NCBI RefSeq assembly: GCF_000208865.1
Contig: NC_018394.1
Coordinates: 4,859,985 to 4,923,984, forward strand
Length of the DNA: 64,000 bases
Source of the DNA: Neospora caninum Liverpool
Taxonomy: Eukaryota > Apicomplexa > Conoidasida > Eucoccidiorida > Sarcocystidae
Direction of reading: 5' to 3'
Shown: positions 38,160 to 57,211 of the stretch, one piece after another
How the letters are laid out: each line of letters starts with the position of its first letter
Position numbering within the stretch: the first letter of the stretch is position 1
Translations under genes and position numbers: made by a program
Notes under the pieces: model-generated
Told to the model about the DNA's origin: nothing
The model's input: the letters and a program-made list of their open reading frames with translations, nothing else
Database searches by the model: none

Positions 38160-39552
38160 CAACAACGGCAAAGCGAGACACGCGCCAAAAACGAGACAGG
38201 GTTCAGGAATATATATATATATATATATGCACATGTCTTGTCAGCATTGATATATATATATATATATATATCGATACATCAATTCATGTGAATGTGGATT
38301 TCGAAATATATGTGTGTCTACGCATTTTGGAGCCTCGCGGAACTCGAAATGCCTCTCGCTCTCGTCCCCACCGCTGCCTCGCGGGCTTCACCCTCCGGCA
38401 GCCCCCCCCCCCACCCCACCCCGGCGGTCCAGCGTTATCTTCAGGAGCATACCGTTATATTCGATGATATTTTGTGTCCACATTGGTATAACTCAAATCG
38501 AATAAACAGACACATTAAAGTCCGTATCCGGTAAACAAAGACATTCGAAAATCTAAACCAGCGCCTCTTCCCTCGTTTCTCGCGTGCGTTTTACCTCGCC
38601 CCTTGAGAGCAGGCGGGATCGCTTCACACTGCACTGGCGACGGGATGGCGAGTCGCAATCGATCGAGACTCTTCAGCAGAGCAGCGTCAAGCTCGAAATC
38701 CGAAAACTCCATCGGCCTCGCCCCCGCGTGCTCTTCTTCTCCGTCTCCTTCCTCCCCTCCTTTCTTTTCTCGATCCTCTCCATTTTCTCCCTGTTCTGCG
38801 CCTCCGTGCTGACCTTGCTCCCGGCACTCTTGGCTGTCCTTTCCGTCTCCCTGGTGCCTCGCGCTTCGTCTCTGTTCTCGCCCAGGCTGCTGCACATCTA
38901 CGGACCTGTGCGGCGGCAAATGCGGAGTTGTCGCCTGCTGAGCCGCCTCGTCGGAGAGAAGAAGAGAAAGGTGGGCAGTTGCCTCTCCCGGAGCTGCCGT
39001 TGCGGGGACAGTCTCCCTCCAAAGGCGAGAGCGGCGCGTTGCCTCGTCACCCAAGGACTCCGCGGAGACGTCCGGCCCTGCGGGATGAATGAGCTCCATG
39101 AGAGACAGTTCCGGCTCGTAGAGCTCCTCCTCGGAAGTGTACATCCCGTCGTCCTCGAACGGCGAAGAAGACGATTCAAACACTTCGTGATACGCATCTT
39201 GAAAGACTGAAGTGTCCACAAGAGTGCAGACAGCACTGCCCGCGCTGCCTGCTCTGTAGGAGTGCCTTTCGTCGAGGATTGTAGACTCCGCGTCCCGGTT
39301 TGCAGCCTCCGCGTCCCGGTTTGCAGCCTCCGCGTCCCGGTTTGCAGCCGCCACGTCCCGGTTTGCAGCCGCCACGTCCCGGTTTGCAGCCGCCACGTCC
39401 CGGTTTGCAGCCTCCGCGTCCCGGTTTGCAGATGCAGAGGAGTGCGGCGCTTCGTCGCCTTCTTCTGGACGGGAAATCGCCCCTGCCATGATCACAGGTT
39501 GTGGGACGGAGTGAGGGAAGCAAAATCCCGAGACGCATACGGTATCTCTCAT
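27922..39552 (-). CDS. DDX20: DEAD-box RNA helicase, DDX20/Gemin3-like
   Basis: Family role: ATP-dependent RNA helicase; DDX20/Gemin3 belongs to the SMN complex that loads Sm rings on snRNAs. Exons from the 5' end: 39552-38595, 37761-37295, 36461-36368, 35787-35124, 34651-33273, 32651-32513, 32140-32084, 31455-31371, 30833-30774, 30498-27922; every phase fits, giving 2159 residues. Motifs in order: Q-motif PSPVQ (about 305), I AKSGTGKT (325-332), Ia PTRELA (454-459), FGG (483), Ib TPGRL (505-509), II DEAD (713-716), III SAT (745-747), IV AIVFCNS (1225-1231), V SRGID (1283-1287), VI HRSGRAGR (1308-1315). VIVQAKSGTGKT, PFRQAIVF and the HRSGRAGRFG block resemble DDX20 more than eIF4A or DDX6. 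Insertions of roughly 100, 180 and 400 residues sit between I/Ia, Ib/II and III/IV. About 840 residues of unrecognised Ser-rich tail follow motif VI. An alternative start is at 39489. Confidence 0.87.
31029..31053. repeat. (TA)n microsatellite in a helicase intron
   Basis: An alternating TA run lies inside the minus-strand intron 30834-31370, between the exon ending in the CSDV codons and the exon encoding motif V. Confidence 0.9.
32912..32937. repeat. (TA)n microsatellite in helicase intron 5
   Basis: An alternating TA run lies in the minus-strand intron 32652-33272, about 125 bp from the 52-bp minisatellite in the same intron. Confidence 0.9.
33061..33214. repeat. 52-bp minisatellite, three direct copies
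   Basis: Three near-identical direct copies start at 33061, 33113 and 33165 (cttccc/cttcct, then ccaagacgaatgcgcacgc, then a gtgaagtgaaacatgc-like end). They lie wholly inside the helicase intron 32652-33272. The copies differ by a few substitutions in the segment after cacgca. The third copy ends about 60 bp from the intron's 5' end (minus strand). Confidence 0.88.
35478..35600 (-). repeat. 30-bp coding minisatellite, four copies
   Basis: A 30-bp unit (ctctcggcgtctcgctctca plus ccggcttctt) occurs three times nearly perfectly and a fourth time diverged. It encodes ten-residue repeats of the form GESETPREEA in the insertion between helicase motifs Ib and II. The low divergence points to recent slippage or unequal exchange. 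Confidence 0.88.
37965..38270. repeat. Compound TA/CATA/GA microsatellite block in helicase intron 1
   Basis: The block starts with (TA)n at 37965-37994. It continues with degenerate CATA/CATT/CATG tetranucleotides to about 38117, a short TA run and a (GA)n run to about 38157, then two further TA runs at 38212-38228 and 38251-38270. All lie in the minus-strand intron 37762-38594. Confidence 0.9.
38402..38424. repeat. C-rich tract in helicase intron 1
   Basis: Eleven consecutive C residues are followed by two CCCC blocks interrupted by single A bases. The opposite strand therefore has G runs with G-quadruplex potential within the first helicase intron. Confidence 0.7.
39284..39430 (-). repeat. 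21-bp coding minisatellite, seven copies
   Basis: Seven tandem 21-bp units share the core cgtcccggtttgca, with two sub-types (cctccg or cgccac before the core). On the minus strand they encode seven copies of ANRDxxA near residues 40-90 of the helicase, before the Q-motif. Unit sub-types are arranged in blocks (four A-type, three B-type in the middle), as expected from local duplication. Confidence 0.9.
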
Positions 39553-41396
39553 TTCTTTTCCGAGTTGGTGAATCTGATCCTCTGCAGCCTCCCCTCTCTG
39601 TGTTTCCTCTCGCCGCGTGCGCGGCTTCTTCGCTTCTCCTCGTCTCCGGGGGGAAACGGAGGGAACAAAAAGGTGAAGAGGAGAACGAAAGTGGTTTCAG
39701 TAGTCTCTTCTTTGTGATGGGAAGCATAAGAGCGGAGACGGCAAAACGGCAAGCAGCGGTGTCGCACAGGAGACAGCAGGAGCCCGAGTACGGAGAGACG
39801 GAGACTGCAAGAGAGAAGGAGAACTTGGGGACCAAGAGAAGAAAGGAAAAGAGAGCAGAGAAGGAGCAGATGAAGAAAAGGAGAAGAGCGAAAAGGGAAG
39901 GAGAGGAAAGAGGCTGGAAAAGAGAAAGGGAAAAGGAGCGAGAGAAGTAAGTATTGTCTCACGATACCGCTGTGCCGGGAAACGCTGTGGAGAGAGTGAA
40001 GGCAGAAGAGGGAACGAGAAGAGTGAGCCGGCGCTCGCCTCTGTCCTGAAAAGCGTCATCAAGAGAGAAATTGTGGCCCGTTCAAAGAGCAGAGAAAGCC
40101 AGGCTTTTTCCCGTGGTGTCTTTTTTCGACACTCTCTTTCGCGCTGAGTCCAACTTCAAGCTCTCGCGAATGCGCACGAAAAGAAGCGCCACATGCACGG
40201 CGCGCAGCATCCGCCGTGTGCATGTCCGGCGCCGGGTTTTCCCAGATCGAAATTGTTTTTGATGTCGGCGGCTTGTCTTCTTTTGACAGGCAGATACGTG
40301 TACCGAGGAGAGTAGCAGGTTTACGCGCTCGCGCGTTTGGGAGATTTGTGACTTGTGCGTAGAGAGACCGCCGCTGGACCCGACGGAGCGTGGAGCCGAG
40401 TGTGTGGCGAAGAAGCGACCGAGATTCCTCTTGCTTGGCTGTCGACGGAGAAAAGGGCGATTTCGCTAATTTTCCCCCAGTCTCTGCCGCCGCGCTGCGT
40501 GCCGCCTCTTTTTCCCGCGATGCTTGCAACCCCCAGAGAAGGAGAAAACCGACGAAGCCTCGTTTTCAGACGCGCCTCCAGCCGTGCTCGCCGAGACGGT
40601 AATCCGCCGAGAGAGAACGGGGGAGACGGCGAGAAAGAGACAAGGGGAGAAAGAGAGAGACTCTTCTCTCTTTTCTTAAACACCGAGAAGAAAGGTTCCA
40701 GTGTGCCAGGTCATCGTGCCTCTTTGGGTGTTATCGCCGCTCCTCCCCGTTTTTCGGGGAAAGGTTCTCTTCCCTCTTCCTCGTTTTTTAACTGAATCGC
40801 GTCCACCTCGCAGCACTGCCACACACCTAGCCTCGCCCTCTTGCGGGGCCCATCTTCTGTTTCACTTTTTATAGCCTCGCTGGCCTGCTCTTTTTTCTCG
40901 CGTTTTGATCCCCATCTTCCTCCGACCGAGTCTCGCGCGCCGCCGCCGTAAAAACGTCAGCCCAGGAGCAGAGGAAATACCGAAGAAGGAACAGCAGAAG
41001 GAAAGGGAGAAAAAGAACAAGGAGAAGAAGAGGAAGAACAAGGAGAAGAAGAGGAAAAACAAGGAGAAGAAGAGGAAAAACAAGGAGAAGAAGAGGAAGA
41101 ACAAGGAGAAGAAGAGGAAAAACAAGGAGAAGAAGAGGAAAAACAAGGAGAAGAAGAGGAAAAACAAGGAGAAGAAGAGGAAAAACAAGGAGAAGAAGAG
41201 GAAAAACAAGGAGAAGAAGAGGAAAAACAAGGAGGAGAAGAGGAAAGACAAGGAGGAGAAGAAGAGGAAGAACAAGGAGAAGAAGAGGAAAAACAAGGAG
41301 AAGAAGAGGAAGAACAAGGAGAAGAAGAGGAAGAACAAGGTGGAGGAGAGGAAAGACAAGGAGAAGGAAGAGAAAAGAAGAGAAGGGAGAAGAGGG
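39553..41396. promoter_or_regulatory. Head-to-head intergenic region, helicase / PDK1-like kinase
   Basis: The helicase start (39552, minus) and the kinase start (41397, plus) face away from each other across 1.84 kb, so both promoters and 5' UTRs should lie here. The half next to the helicase is rich in purine/pyrimidine strand-asymmetric sequence (39640-39950). The half next to the kinase holds a 21-bp polypurine minisatellite. No TATA-like element or conserved domain was identified. Open frames in the region are repeat-driven. Confidence 0.5.
41015..41350. repeat. 21-bp polypurine minisatellite upstream of the kinase
   Basis: About sixteen copies of a 21-bp unit (core acaaggagaagaagagga) run almost unbroken up to about 50 bp before the kinase ATG. 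The plus strand is nearly all purine. In the kinase reading frame it would read as KNKEKKR repeats, but no in-frame ATG lies upstream of it, so it is treated as 5' UTR or promoter DNA. Such mirror-like polypurine DNA can form triplex structures. Confidence 0.85.
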
Positions 41397-49089
<7,693 letters not shown>

Positions 49090-51575
49090 GGCTTCTGGTT
49101 CGTGACCGGTTTGAAAAGCAAAGCAACGCACGCCGTGTTTGCCCTTTCCTTCTTAACCGTGTTTTGCCTTATTGAAGCGAATCAGCGGTTCTCTCGCACA
49201 CGGACGCGTCTATTAGATATACATACAGGTAGATAGCGAGGTACAAACAGATGGAGAGGGAGAGAGAGAGTGGCGTCTGTCAGTGGTTCACGATGTGCGT
49301 TTTGGCACAGGCGCAAAGTGTCGGTTTCGCTATTTTTCTGTTATTTTTGCAGTATTTATGGGAAAGGTTCTGTGTAGGGAACCGAGCCGTGGCCTGCGGC
49401 GTTTTCACTGTCAACATTTGACCCCATTATCTGGTGCCTCCTCTTCGTCCCAGTGAGACGGGTTGGCTCTATTGCAGCTGGACGAGTGGCGGGTTTTTAC
49501 ACAGAAGAAGTAGGGCTTTTTTTCGCCGCGTCTGTGCACGAGTCTTTTTCCCGCAAACACCAAGGTAACAGCTAACCGACGATCGTCTGCAGAAGTGGTG
49601 TGTTGGTGTCCTCGCAGGTCCCTTTTCTGTGCCTCCTCTTGTCTTTTTCGAAAACTCAGTTATATTTGAGGTCGGCGTGTGTTTCGGTAGCAGGACGACG
49701 CACGTCTCCTTTGTCGCGGAACTCAACGAGTTGCAGAGCGCAGCAACACACCGGACGCTCCAACGGGGTTGCGTTGCGACATATTTTCAGATACCGAATT
49801 GTTGGCGATCTGTGGTCACGTGCGTACAACGTTATTTAGGCGGCGACGCGTAGAAATGGGCTTGCGCGCCGTCGACCAGTCAACGATCTGTATTTGCCGT
49901 AGCACGCTCAAACACAGTCCTTTTCATCCTGGCTGTCTTCGCCTCGAGGTGCGGCTTTGGATCGAGCCAAGCAGCCTGGAGGTATCACATTTTCTTGGCC
50001 TCGTTGGGGTCAGTGACAGAGGATAACCGTTTCTTTGGGCCGCTGCGTCCGCAGCCTGACCTGACTTTAGAACGAGTGATATCTGCGGGTGGCCCATGGC
50101 AGCGCTGTGAATTTGTGTCGCCGGCTACCGCGCGACAGAGACGCCATGCCACTCTGAGCATCCAGCTGGTGCTTGTGCACCTCTTGGCAACTCGTCCTCT
50201 GACACACGAACGCTCCTGAGGGCCTCTACCTCCCCCGAGCATCGTTCCCCTCCGCCGCCGAATCAAGATAACTGTATTATGGGGTCAGGCTTACCCCCCC
50301 ATACAAGGGACAGCGTTACCATGTTGATGTGGCAATCGCTCATGTAACCCGTAGTGGCCTTTGCGAAGAGATCTCACTACTCTGAAACCGTCTGCTGGAG
50401 AGGACAGTCCTTTGCTTCAAGGGTGAGTAGAGCGCATTGGCACCGTACGTCGTTCAGAGCGTGTGTAAATGCCGTGCCGCTTTTGGGTGCTCGCCGTGCG
50501 CCGCAATGCAAGGAGTCGTGCAGGCCGATTAGATCTCTTTTGTATCACTCAACGAGTCGCTGTTCCATATATGTAAATGGCAATAGATAACCCTAGGCGA
50601 AACGCACTGAATGTTTGCATTTGTATGTACAGATATACGGATATATACGGACAAATCAATGTTGTTCGACATAGCTATGTGTAGCCGAGCACTGATCGTT
50701 TCCGTTCCACCTGACAGTATGTCTTCCTACCCGAAAAGAGAAATGTTTTCTGCAGTATGGAAGAGAGTGGCTGCTTGGGATGGATTCCCAGGATGTCTCA
50801 ATTTCACCCTGGTTGTTCGTGCGGAACATAACGTTGATGTCGTGTGTGCTGTTGCTTCCACGTTTTATCCGTTAAATTCTTAAATGACGGCTGTTTCAAC
50901 CCCACACCTCCGCGTGGGGAAACTTCTTTAAGCCAAGTAGACCAGAGAGACTTGAAAAAACGAGTCATATACTCCAGAAAGCACTAGTTGTTACATCCCC
51001 CGGTCTTCCATGAACAGCATTTTTCACCAACGATCTGGTGTCGGCCCGACAAAGGCTAGATCTTTCGCGTTGGTTTTCGTCTTTCCTGTTTTCCTTCCCT
51101 CGATTTTGTCACCATGCCGAAAGCGGATAGGATCATCCGACGTAAACGGAAATTTGTTTGTTTGTATGAATACACATCGTATCCCTGGATATACGTCTGT
51201 AAATAGCATCGGGACAAGAAGCATACGGCCCGAGAAATGTGTGTACGTATCTCCACGCGTATTACATGTATTTGCACATATGCTAGGGTACGCAATTCAA
51301 ACTCATTTACGGTTTCAAATCGTACAGAGTCACACACTTGAAGGAATTTTTCTGCCTTGAGGTGGTGGACGATACCGGCATTGTCACATTCTCCGGATTC
51401 CCATCACACAGATGATGGTTCACGCCGTCGCCACCTCAACCTGTACTCACTCGTCGGCAAACGCATCCCCTTTTCAGACTGTCCAAGTGCACAGGAGGGA
51501 AACAGGAGAAAACGGGAACTTCTAGTTGTCTACAGCGGCAAAGCGGCGTTTGTGCCGTACGCTCGGTACCCCATT
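49090..51575. other. Tail-to-tail intergenic region between kinase and IFT121
   Basis: Convergent stop codons flank about 2.5 kb that should contain both 3' UTRs. Open frames are short (under about 120 codons) and show no recognisable domain. The GC content drops compared with the kinase exons. No RNA gene or mobile element was recognised. Confidence 0.6.
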
Positions 51576-54500
51576 TTACAGAGGTGAGTGACATAGAGGA
51601 CAATTTTCAAGACATCGCGCCTCCATTGCGAACATTTTGTGACGACATGTGCGACACGATAGCAACTCTTGTTGAGCCGAGCCATAATTCGAGAATCCAC
51701 CAACTTCGCCAGTAGTTCGAGGGGTGGAGGGATCATCCTGGTGTATGGGACGCCCGCTGGCGACGCAGAAGCTGAACGGGACTCCACACTTAATGCAAGA
51801 GGTCATCCAACAATGGATTGGGGATGCGCATTTTGGACACGTGCACAGAGGCGGGTTTTCGTTCTCATGAGCTGGGGGTGGGTGTCGGCTGAAAATTTCG
51901 ACTGCAAGTTCTCCGAAAGCTTCTCTCTGCTCCTCCGGCACATCGCTGCAGTTTTCCAGGTACATAAACGCTTTGGAGCAGAGCTCCCAGTTGCGCGCAT
52001 AGAAGCTGGCGAGCGCCAGGATGGAAAAGGCTGTTAAACCGTCCACAAAGTCGGAATACTCCGTCAACTGCACAGCTGTGCACACAGCGGCGTCGTAGGC
52101 TCCGTTCGTCAACTGCTTGTGAACTAGCAAATACAGATGAAAAGCCTCAGCCCCACGCCAGCGACGATCTAATGCTTTGTTCTCGGCTTTCTGAAATGCG
52201 TTTCCTTGGGTCATAGGGCACGTATGCGTCTGAGGAAGTAAAGCAGACCTTGTAGCAGGCGTCCCTGTCCCTACTACACCCTCGGCGCCGGTGGCTTCCC
52301 CTGCAGCCGCTGTTGCATTTCCCAAAGCAGTCGATGAAGCAGACGGGTCGCCTGATCTTTGCATTGTGGGTGACTGCGCCTGGAGGCCCCCCTGGAGTTT
52401 TTGCTGTGCGAACTTCTCAACTTCTAGAGCCGCGAGCACGTAGAGCTTTTTCTTCCTCTCGGGTTTGTATTGCGGAGACTGTATCCCGGGGTGGGGGGCA
52501 GATCCCTCGCCCCGAGAAGCGAGTTGCATGAGGATCGTGGCTGCCTCCAAGGGCTTCTGAGCTCGTTGATAGAGTTGCACTGCCTGAATGCGTTTACTCT
52601 GGTCTAGCAAGTGTCTTGCACATTTTGTGAGGAGAGCTTCGACCTCCTGAAAGCGCGCTTGCTCGGATAGTGTAATCGCAGTATCCCATTCATTCAAGCG
52701 AATGCAGCAGTCGACTGCAGCTTTTGTGTCCCCGGCTTTCGTGAACGCTCTCACAGCCGCTGGGCACAGCCCGACCGAGGCGAGTTTTTCGCCAATCTCG
52801 AGAAGCTGCTCTCGATGGGTGTCCGGCAGGAGATCGCCAATCATATTTTCCAGTTCATCAAACTGCTCCATAATGTGGTAGGCATGTGCAAGGGAGCGGT
52901 GATCACCGATGGATCGATACGCTTGAATAGCTTCCGGCCACTGCCCCCGCTCTCGGCAGCTGTCTCCAAGGGCTTTGGTGGCAATCTGCAACACGTCAGA
53001 GGTACACATCAAACCCGCTGCGGCCGGATCCCGAGCCAGCTGAATCACGCGCGCCCAATCCCCGACATCTGATCGCAAAGTGAGGGCGAGGTCGCGGCGA
53101 TCCATCTCGAGGTACAGAGCTTCTGCCCGGTCAAAGTCTCCAAAGTACGCACGAACCTCCGCCTCCCGCTTCTCCGCGTCCAGGGATCGAAGACGCTTTA
53201 TGAACTGCAGACCGCAGTAGTCCTGGCAACTGGGGAAAAGACGCCGAAACAGACCAGCCAGGAGAGAACCGAACCGTCCACCGACAGACGCAAACAAGCG
53301 TGTCCCAATGCACAAATGGCCGGAGGAGTGTTCTGTGTGCGTGTTCGGAGAAACGCGTTGAGTTGATATGCAGGCCATCAACATATGATATAGCACATCC
53401 GGTGTTTCCGCTATCTGATGGAAGCGGATGTCGATCTCACTGGGCACTTTATCCACCGAACCGGGCATAAGGCCAGGTCCATTTGGTCCGACATCCAGCA
53501 TCGAAGGCATGCTGAAGCTGGCATCGTCGCTCTCGGGGATTCTTCTGCTGGCCCAGCACGTATCTGGTCTGGTATGCGTAGTGTGCTCAGATAATTGTTT
53601 CGTCTCTCTCTGTCGTGGAAATTGAATCAGTTGAACGCCATGTATTAATACAGCAAAGATACACAGGGTACTATGCGATCCGTCTTGGCATAGTGTTGTG
53701 TAGGCATATGTCGCGTGCATTCTTTATATCTGAACAGTAAATTAGGGATACGTAGTGGAACAGGGAGAGCGTCTGCTCCACATCAACACTAGATGCTAAA
53801 ACCACCGTAAAGGTTTGGGTTTATCGCGAGAGACAGACACCGGGGTACGTGTCGCCTTGGGAAAGACTAACGTGACGAAGGCCTTCTCGGCTATGTCGAG
53901 TTTCATCTTGTCAAGAGCGCTTCGAGCGATGAGTTTCCACAGACTGGTGTGAGACGCATTTTCGGCGTAAGTGATCGCGTCATCGAGTTCTTGTGCTTTC
54001 TCGAGGATATCACGTGTGTCCCGTAATCTCTTCGTTTCGTAGTGAAGCCTGTGAAGGCAGGTGTTTGGTTCCGCAGGCGTCTTCTGGAGCTCATCCAAGT
54101 AGAAAAGCTCAAGGCGCAACTCATTGAGGTCCCCCAGGAAGGATGCGGAGCACCTCAGCGGTTCCTCCAGCGCTGTCCCCCTGACAAGGTAAATCGTGCT
54201 TTTTTCCACCATAGCGAAAAGGTCAGCCTCATCACGGGACCACAAGACGTCAAAGACATCTTGTCTTGCGAAGTTCATGGAGGCTCCAAACAACTGCCCT
54301 TCCTGGCGGTGACCTGCATAACGAATGAGCGGATCAGCAAGAACACGTTTTGAAACCAGCAGCCTCAGTATTCTGTAGAGAGATCCCCCGCTTCTCAGCA
54401 AGAAAGCAGAATCTCCAGAGCCCACGTTTCCTGCTTGTAAGCGACCGTGAGTACAGAAACGCTAGAGGCGATACGCTCGCTTCTCGCCGGAGGAGGTGCG

Positions 54501-57211
54501 CGTGTACGCCCGGCAGCGGAACAGAATCCTGGCTACCATTTCACGTACTTTCGGTTGGCAGTGATGTGAGCCCTACCTCAGCTTGAGAAAATGTGTGGTC
54601 GGATCGGAGTTACGGAACAACTCTGCTTTTTCCACGAGTACCAACTGCCGGGTTAGCCGGTAGGTCGTGAGCTCGCGAAGCGGAAACCGGAACCGGAACT
54701 CCCGTGCGCTTCGCAAAGCACGTGTATCCAACTCGTGCTTTCAGGAATCGTCTGCGTAGCTTACTTGGTTCCGGCGACTCCACGTTCTCTTCCTCTGGCA
54801 AACTGGGAGGCACTGCGTGGCGCAAGGCCAAACTGTTGAAGATGTCGATGACTGCCAATCGCGTGGCGTCACAGTTCAAGTAGATAGACAAAGGAGGTGT
54901 TTCGGTACTACAGATCGCTTCCAGCTCGGCGCCTGGTAAGGAGTACCGGCGGAGTTCTCCGTTTCTCCGCGCTACGACGAAGCAGCCGTTGGCGGCGGCG
55001 AGAGCAACAATTGGGTTTCGAGCCTGATTCCCGCCTCGGCCCCAACGGGGTTGGCCGCCTGCACAATTTCGCGCGGTTTTTGCACTTTGGCCTTCCTCTG
55101 TGCTTCCGGTACTAAGGGCTGTCTCGACTTCGACAACTGTCTCGCTCCGTCCCAAACATGGAGTGTCTTCAGTGCCCGCCAGACTGGCCATGATTGAGCA
55201 CGATGCCGCAACGCTGCCCATTGCGCTGTTCTTCCCAGCGGGGTTCGGCCTTTCCAGCGCAGTTTGTGTCTTGCCAGTCTGCTCTCTGCTTGTCGCGAAC
55301 CGCCAAAGAAATACCCGGCGGCAGTCCGCGACCAGGACGTGGCCGTCAGTTATGGCTGCGAACTCCGGCTCGACTTCAGTGTAAGTCGTTTTCATGGGTT
55401 CGGCAATGCTATTGTAAAGGCTAACCGCGAACTGCTTCCTCAAGTCCTTCTGCGGATTGGAATTTTTCTCAGCCGAATTCTCGCTCTTGTGAGAATCCTC
55501 GACAGCTTCAGTCGTCCCCTCTTCCTCGTGTGCATCCGTGATAACCACACAGCACTGTCCAGAGCCAAGCAGCTGCCGAAGAGGCAGGCGTATGTAGCGG
55601 AGATGTTTGCTGCTGGTGTCAACGTTCCAGAACCAAAGCGCAAACGCCTGGCCGCGTGTGGGCGACGCCGTGTGTGCGTAGGCAAGTGTCTGCGCGAAAT
55701 ATGCTGCCGGCGTTTTCATGCGGACTGTCGCAAAGAGAACAACTCCTTTTGAGGCTACAGCCAAGCAGTCTCCACCAGCAGCCCAGCTAAAAGCAGTCGC
55801 TTCAACATGGTTGGGTACGACAAGCGTGTGAAGGTGCTTTTTCTGCGCGATGCTGTAAAATCGAATCACAAAGCTGTTACGCGTACGGGGCTGAGAAGGG
55901 TTCCGGTCCAGATCGGCGTCGGGATGGAGAAGGTTGGATTCTCCCAATACAGCTAAAACCGGACGCGTAGAGTGCCACTGGATGGACAGGCAGCGGTGTA
56001 AACAAGCGTCAAACGTTAGTGGCGTTTCGTCGGCATCGTCGCGGAAAAGCTGAACTCGGCCGTTCTCGTATGCAATGGCCAGTGCCATGGCTTCAGCGTC
56101 GCCGTTGTTTTGCCTCGCGCTTCTGCGCCAGTGAATGCCTATACGCATTGGATCGTTAACAAGCACACATTCAAGGCGAAAACAGCTGTTTTCCCACTTT
56201 GTGTCTCATATCCTTAGCACGGACCGGCAGAATCTAATCGCATGCGTTGTTGTCTCACCTGCAACGGGCAGAAGCGGTTCTGCTCTCCCTTCCTGGTCGT
56301 CACTAAGTTGTGTACGCAGTCTGTGGCTATATAAGCCTTCACTGTCGTAGAAGAAGATTTCGCCGGCCTGCGAGCAAAGAAGTATTTTCCGTCCGTCGGG
56401 CGACCAAGCTGCCCGAGTCATGGCGCGTTTCAAGTCTTTACTCCACAAGCGTTTGCCGTTGGCTGCGCCGAGAACAAGATTTCCGTCCGCGGCAAGGATA
56501 CAAATTTTTTTCCCGTCCGGCGCCCAAGCGACATCGACGACTTTCTTTGAGTTATCGGTGTTCGTCAACTCGTTCACCCACCGGCTAGCTTCTGCTCTCC
56601 ATATGGCAATACACCCAGCGCGGTCAACGGACGTCAGACTGTTCTCGCTTTCGTTCCACGCCACTAGGTGAACGTCCGCCTGAGTAAAAGATCCACCGTA
56701 CGAAGAACCAGCTATAGGGCAGCACTGTGTCACCGAAACTGCAGCCGCCGCGAGCACAACAGGCGAGCATCCTAAGTTGTGTGTTCGTTCACGTAACCTG
56801 AAACCGACTTGCGGCCCGCGTTGCTTACAAGTTTTTTCCAAGACCGCACGTCTAGGCTGCCCCTGCGGCAGCACGTGATGTTTGGGACAGTGAACAGTTA
56901 AGAAAGATGATCTGGAGACTCTCCACACGTTTTCCCAGCTGACTCACAGTATGCGTTGCCCCTGGATCTTTGGGAGTGGAAAGCGTCTGAAGCTGATGAA
57001 TTTTACTTTCAGTCCGCGGGCGGCTACCCGTTCCATCTTCTTCCTTCACCGAATCCCTCGATACCGCTCCGAGGATGTGGCTGGCGTCGACAACCTTGAG
57101 CATTCCATCTCGGCAACCGAGTGCCAGCAATCCAGAGCCGTTTTGCCACGACAAACTTAAAATCTCCGCGCCTGTGGAGGGAGTTACTTTCTTTACAAAA
57201 AATGCGATCAT
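51576..57211 (-). CDS. IFT121: WDR35/IFT121, intraflagellar transport complex A subunit
   Basis: Role in the family: IFT-A subunit needed for retrograde transport and membrane-protein entry in cilia. Exons from the 5' end: 57211-56948, 56679-56259, 56138-54765, 54313-53872, 53229-51576; all phases fit, giving 1384 residues (human about 1180). The start is MIAFFVKK, like the family's short N-terminal strand. WD-repeat signs include SLSWQNGSGLLALGCRDGML (about 15-35), HLVAWNESENSL, VVDVAWAPDGKKICILAADG and AAWSPDGRKILLCS in exon 2, and IQWHSTRPVLAVLGES in exon 3. The C-terminal TPR solenoid contains AFVTCQDYCGLQFIKR over the exon 4/5 splice, AYFGDFDRAEALYLEMDRRD, AVDCCIRLNEWDTAI and RWRGAEAFHLYLLVHKQL. 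The end holds paired Cys motifs and finishes CPLCHSPL, almost the same as animal WDR35. Extra length comes mainly from a Gln/Ser/Thr insertion before RWRGAEAF and from exon 3. Confidence 0.94.

Noticed and set aside
39284..39430. CRISPR-like array
   Set aside because: Units are contiguous 21-mers with no spacers and translate in frame within a eukaryotic gene.
40905..41396. N-terminal extension of the kinase through the KNKEKKR repeat
   Set aside because: The only upstream start in the frame is TTG; no ATG precedes the repeat. Kept as a finding but not as coding sequence.
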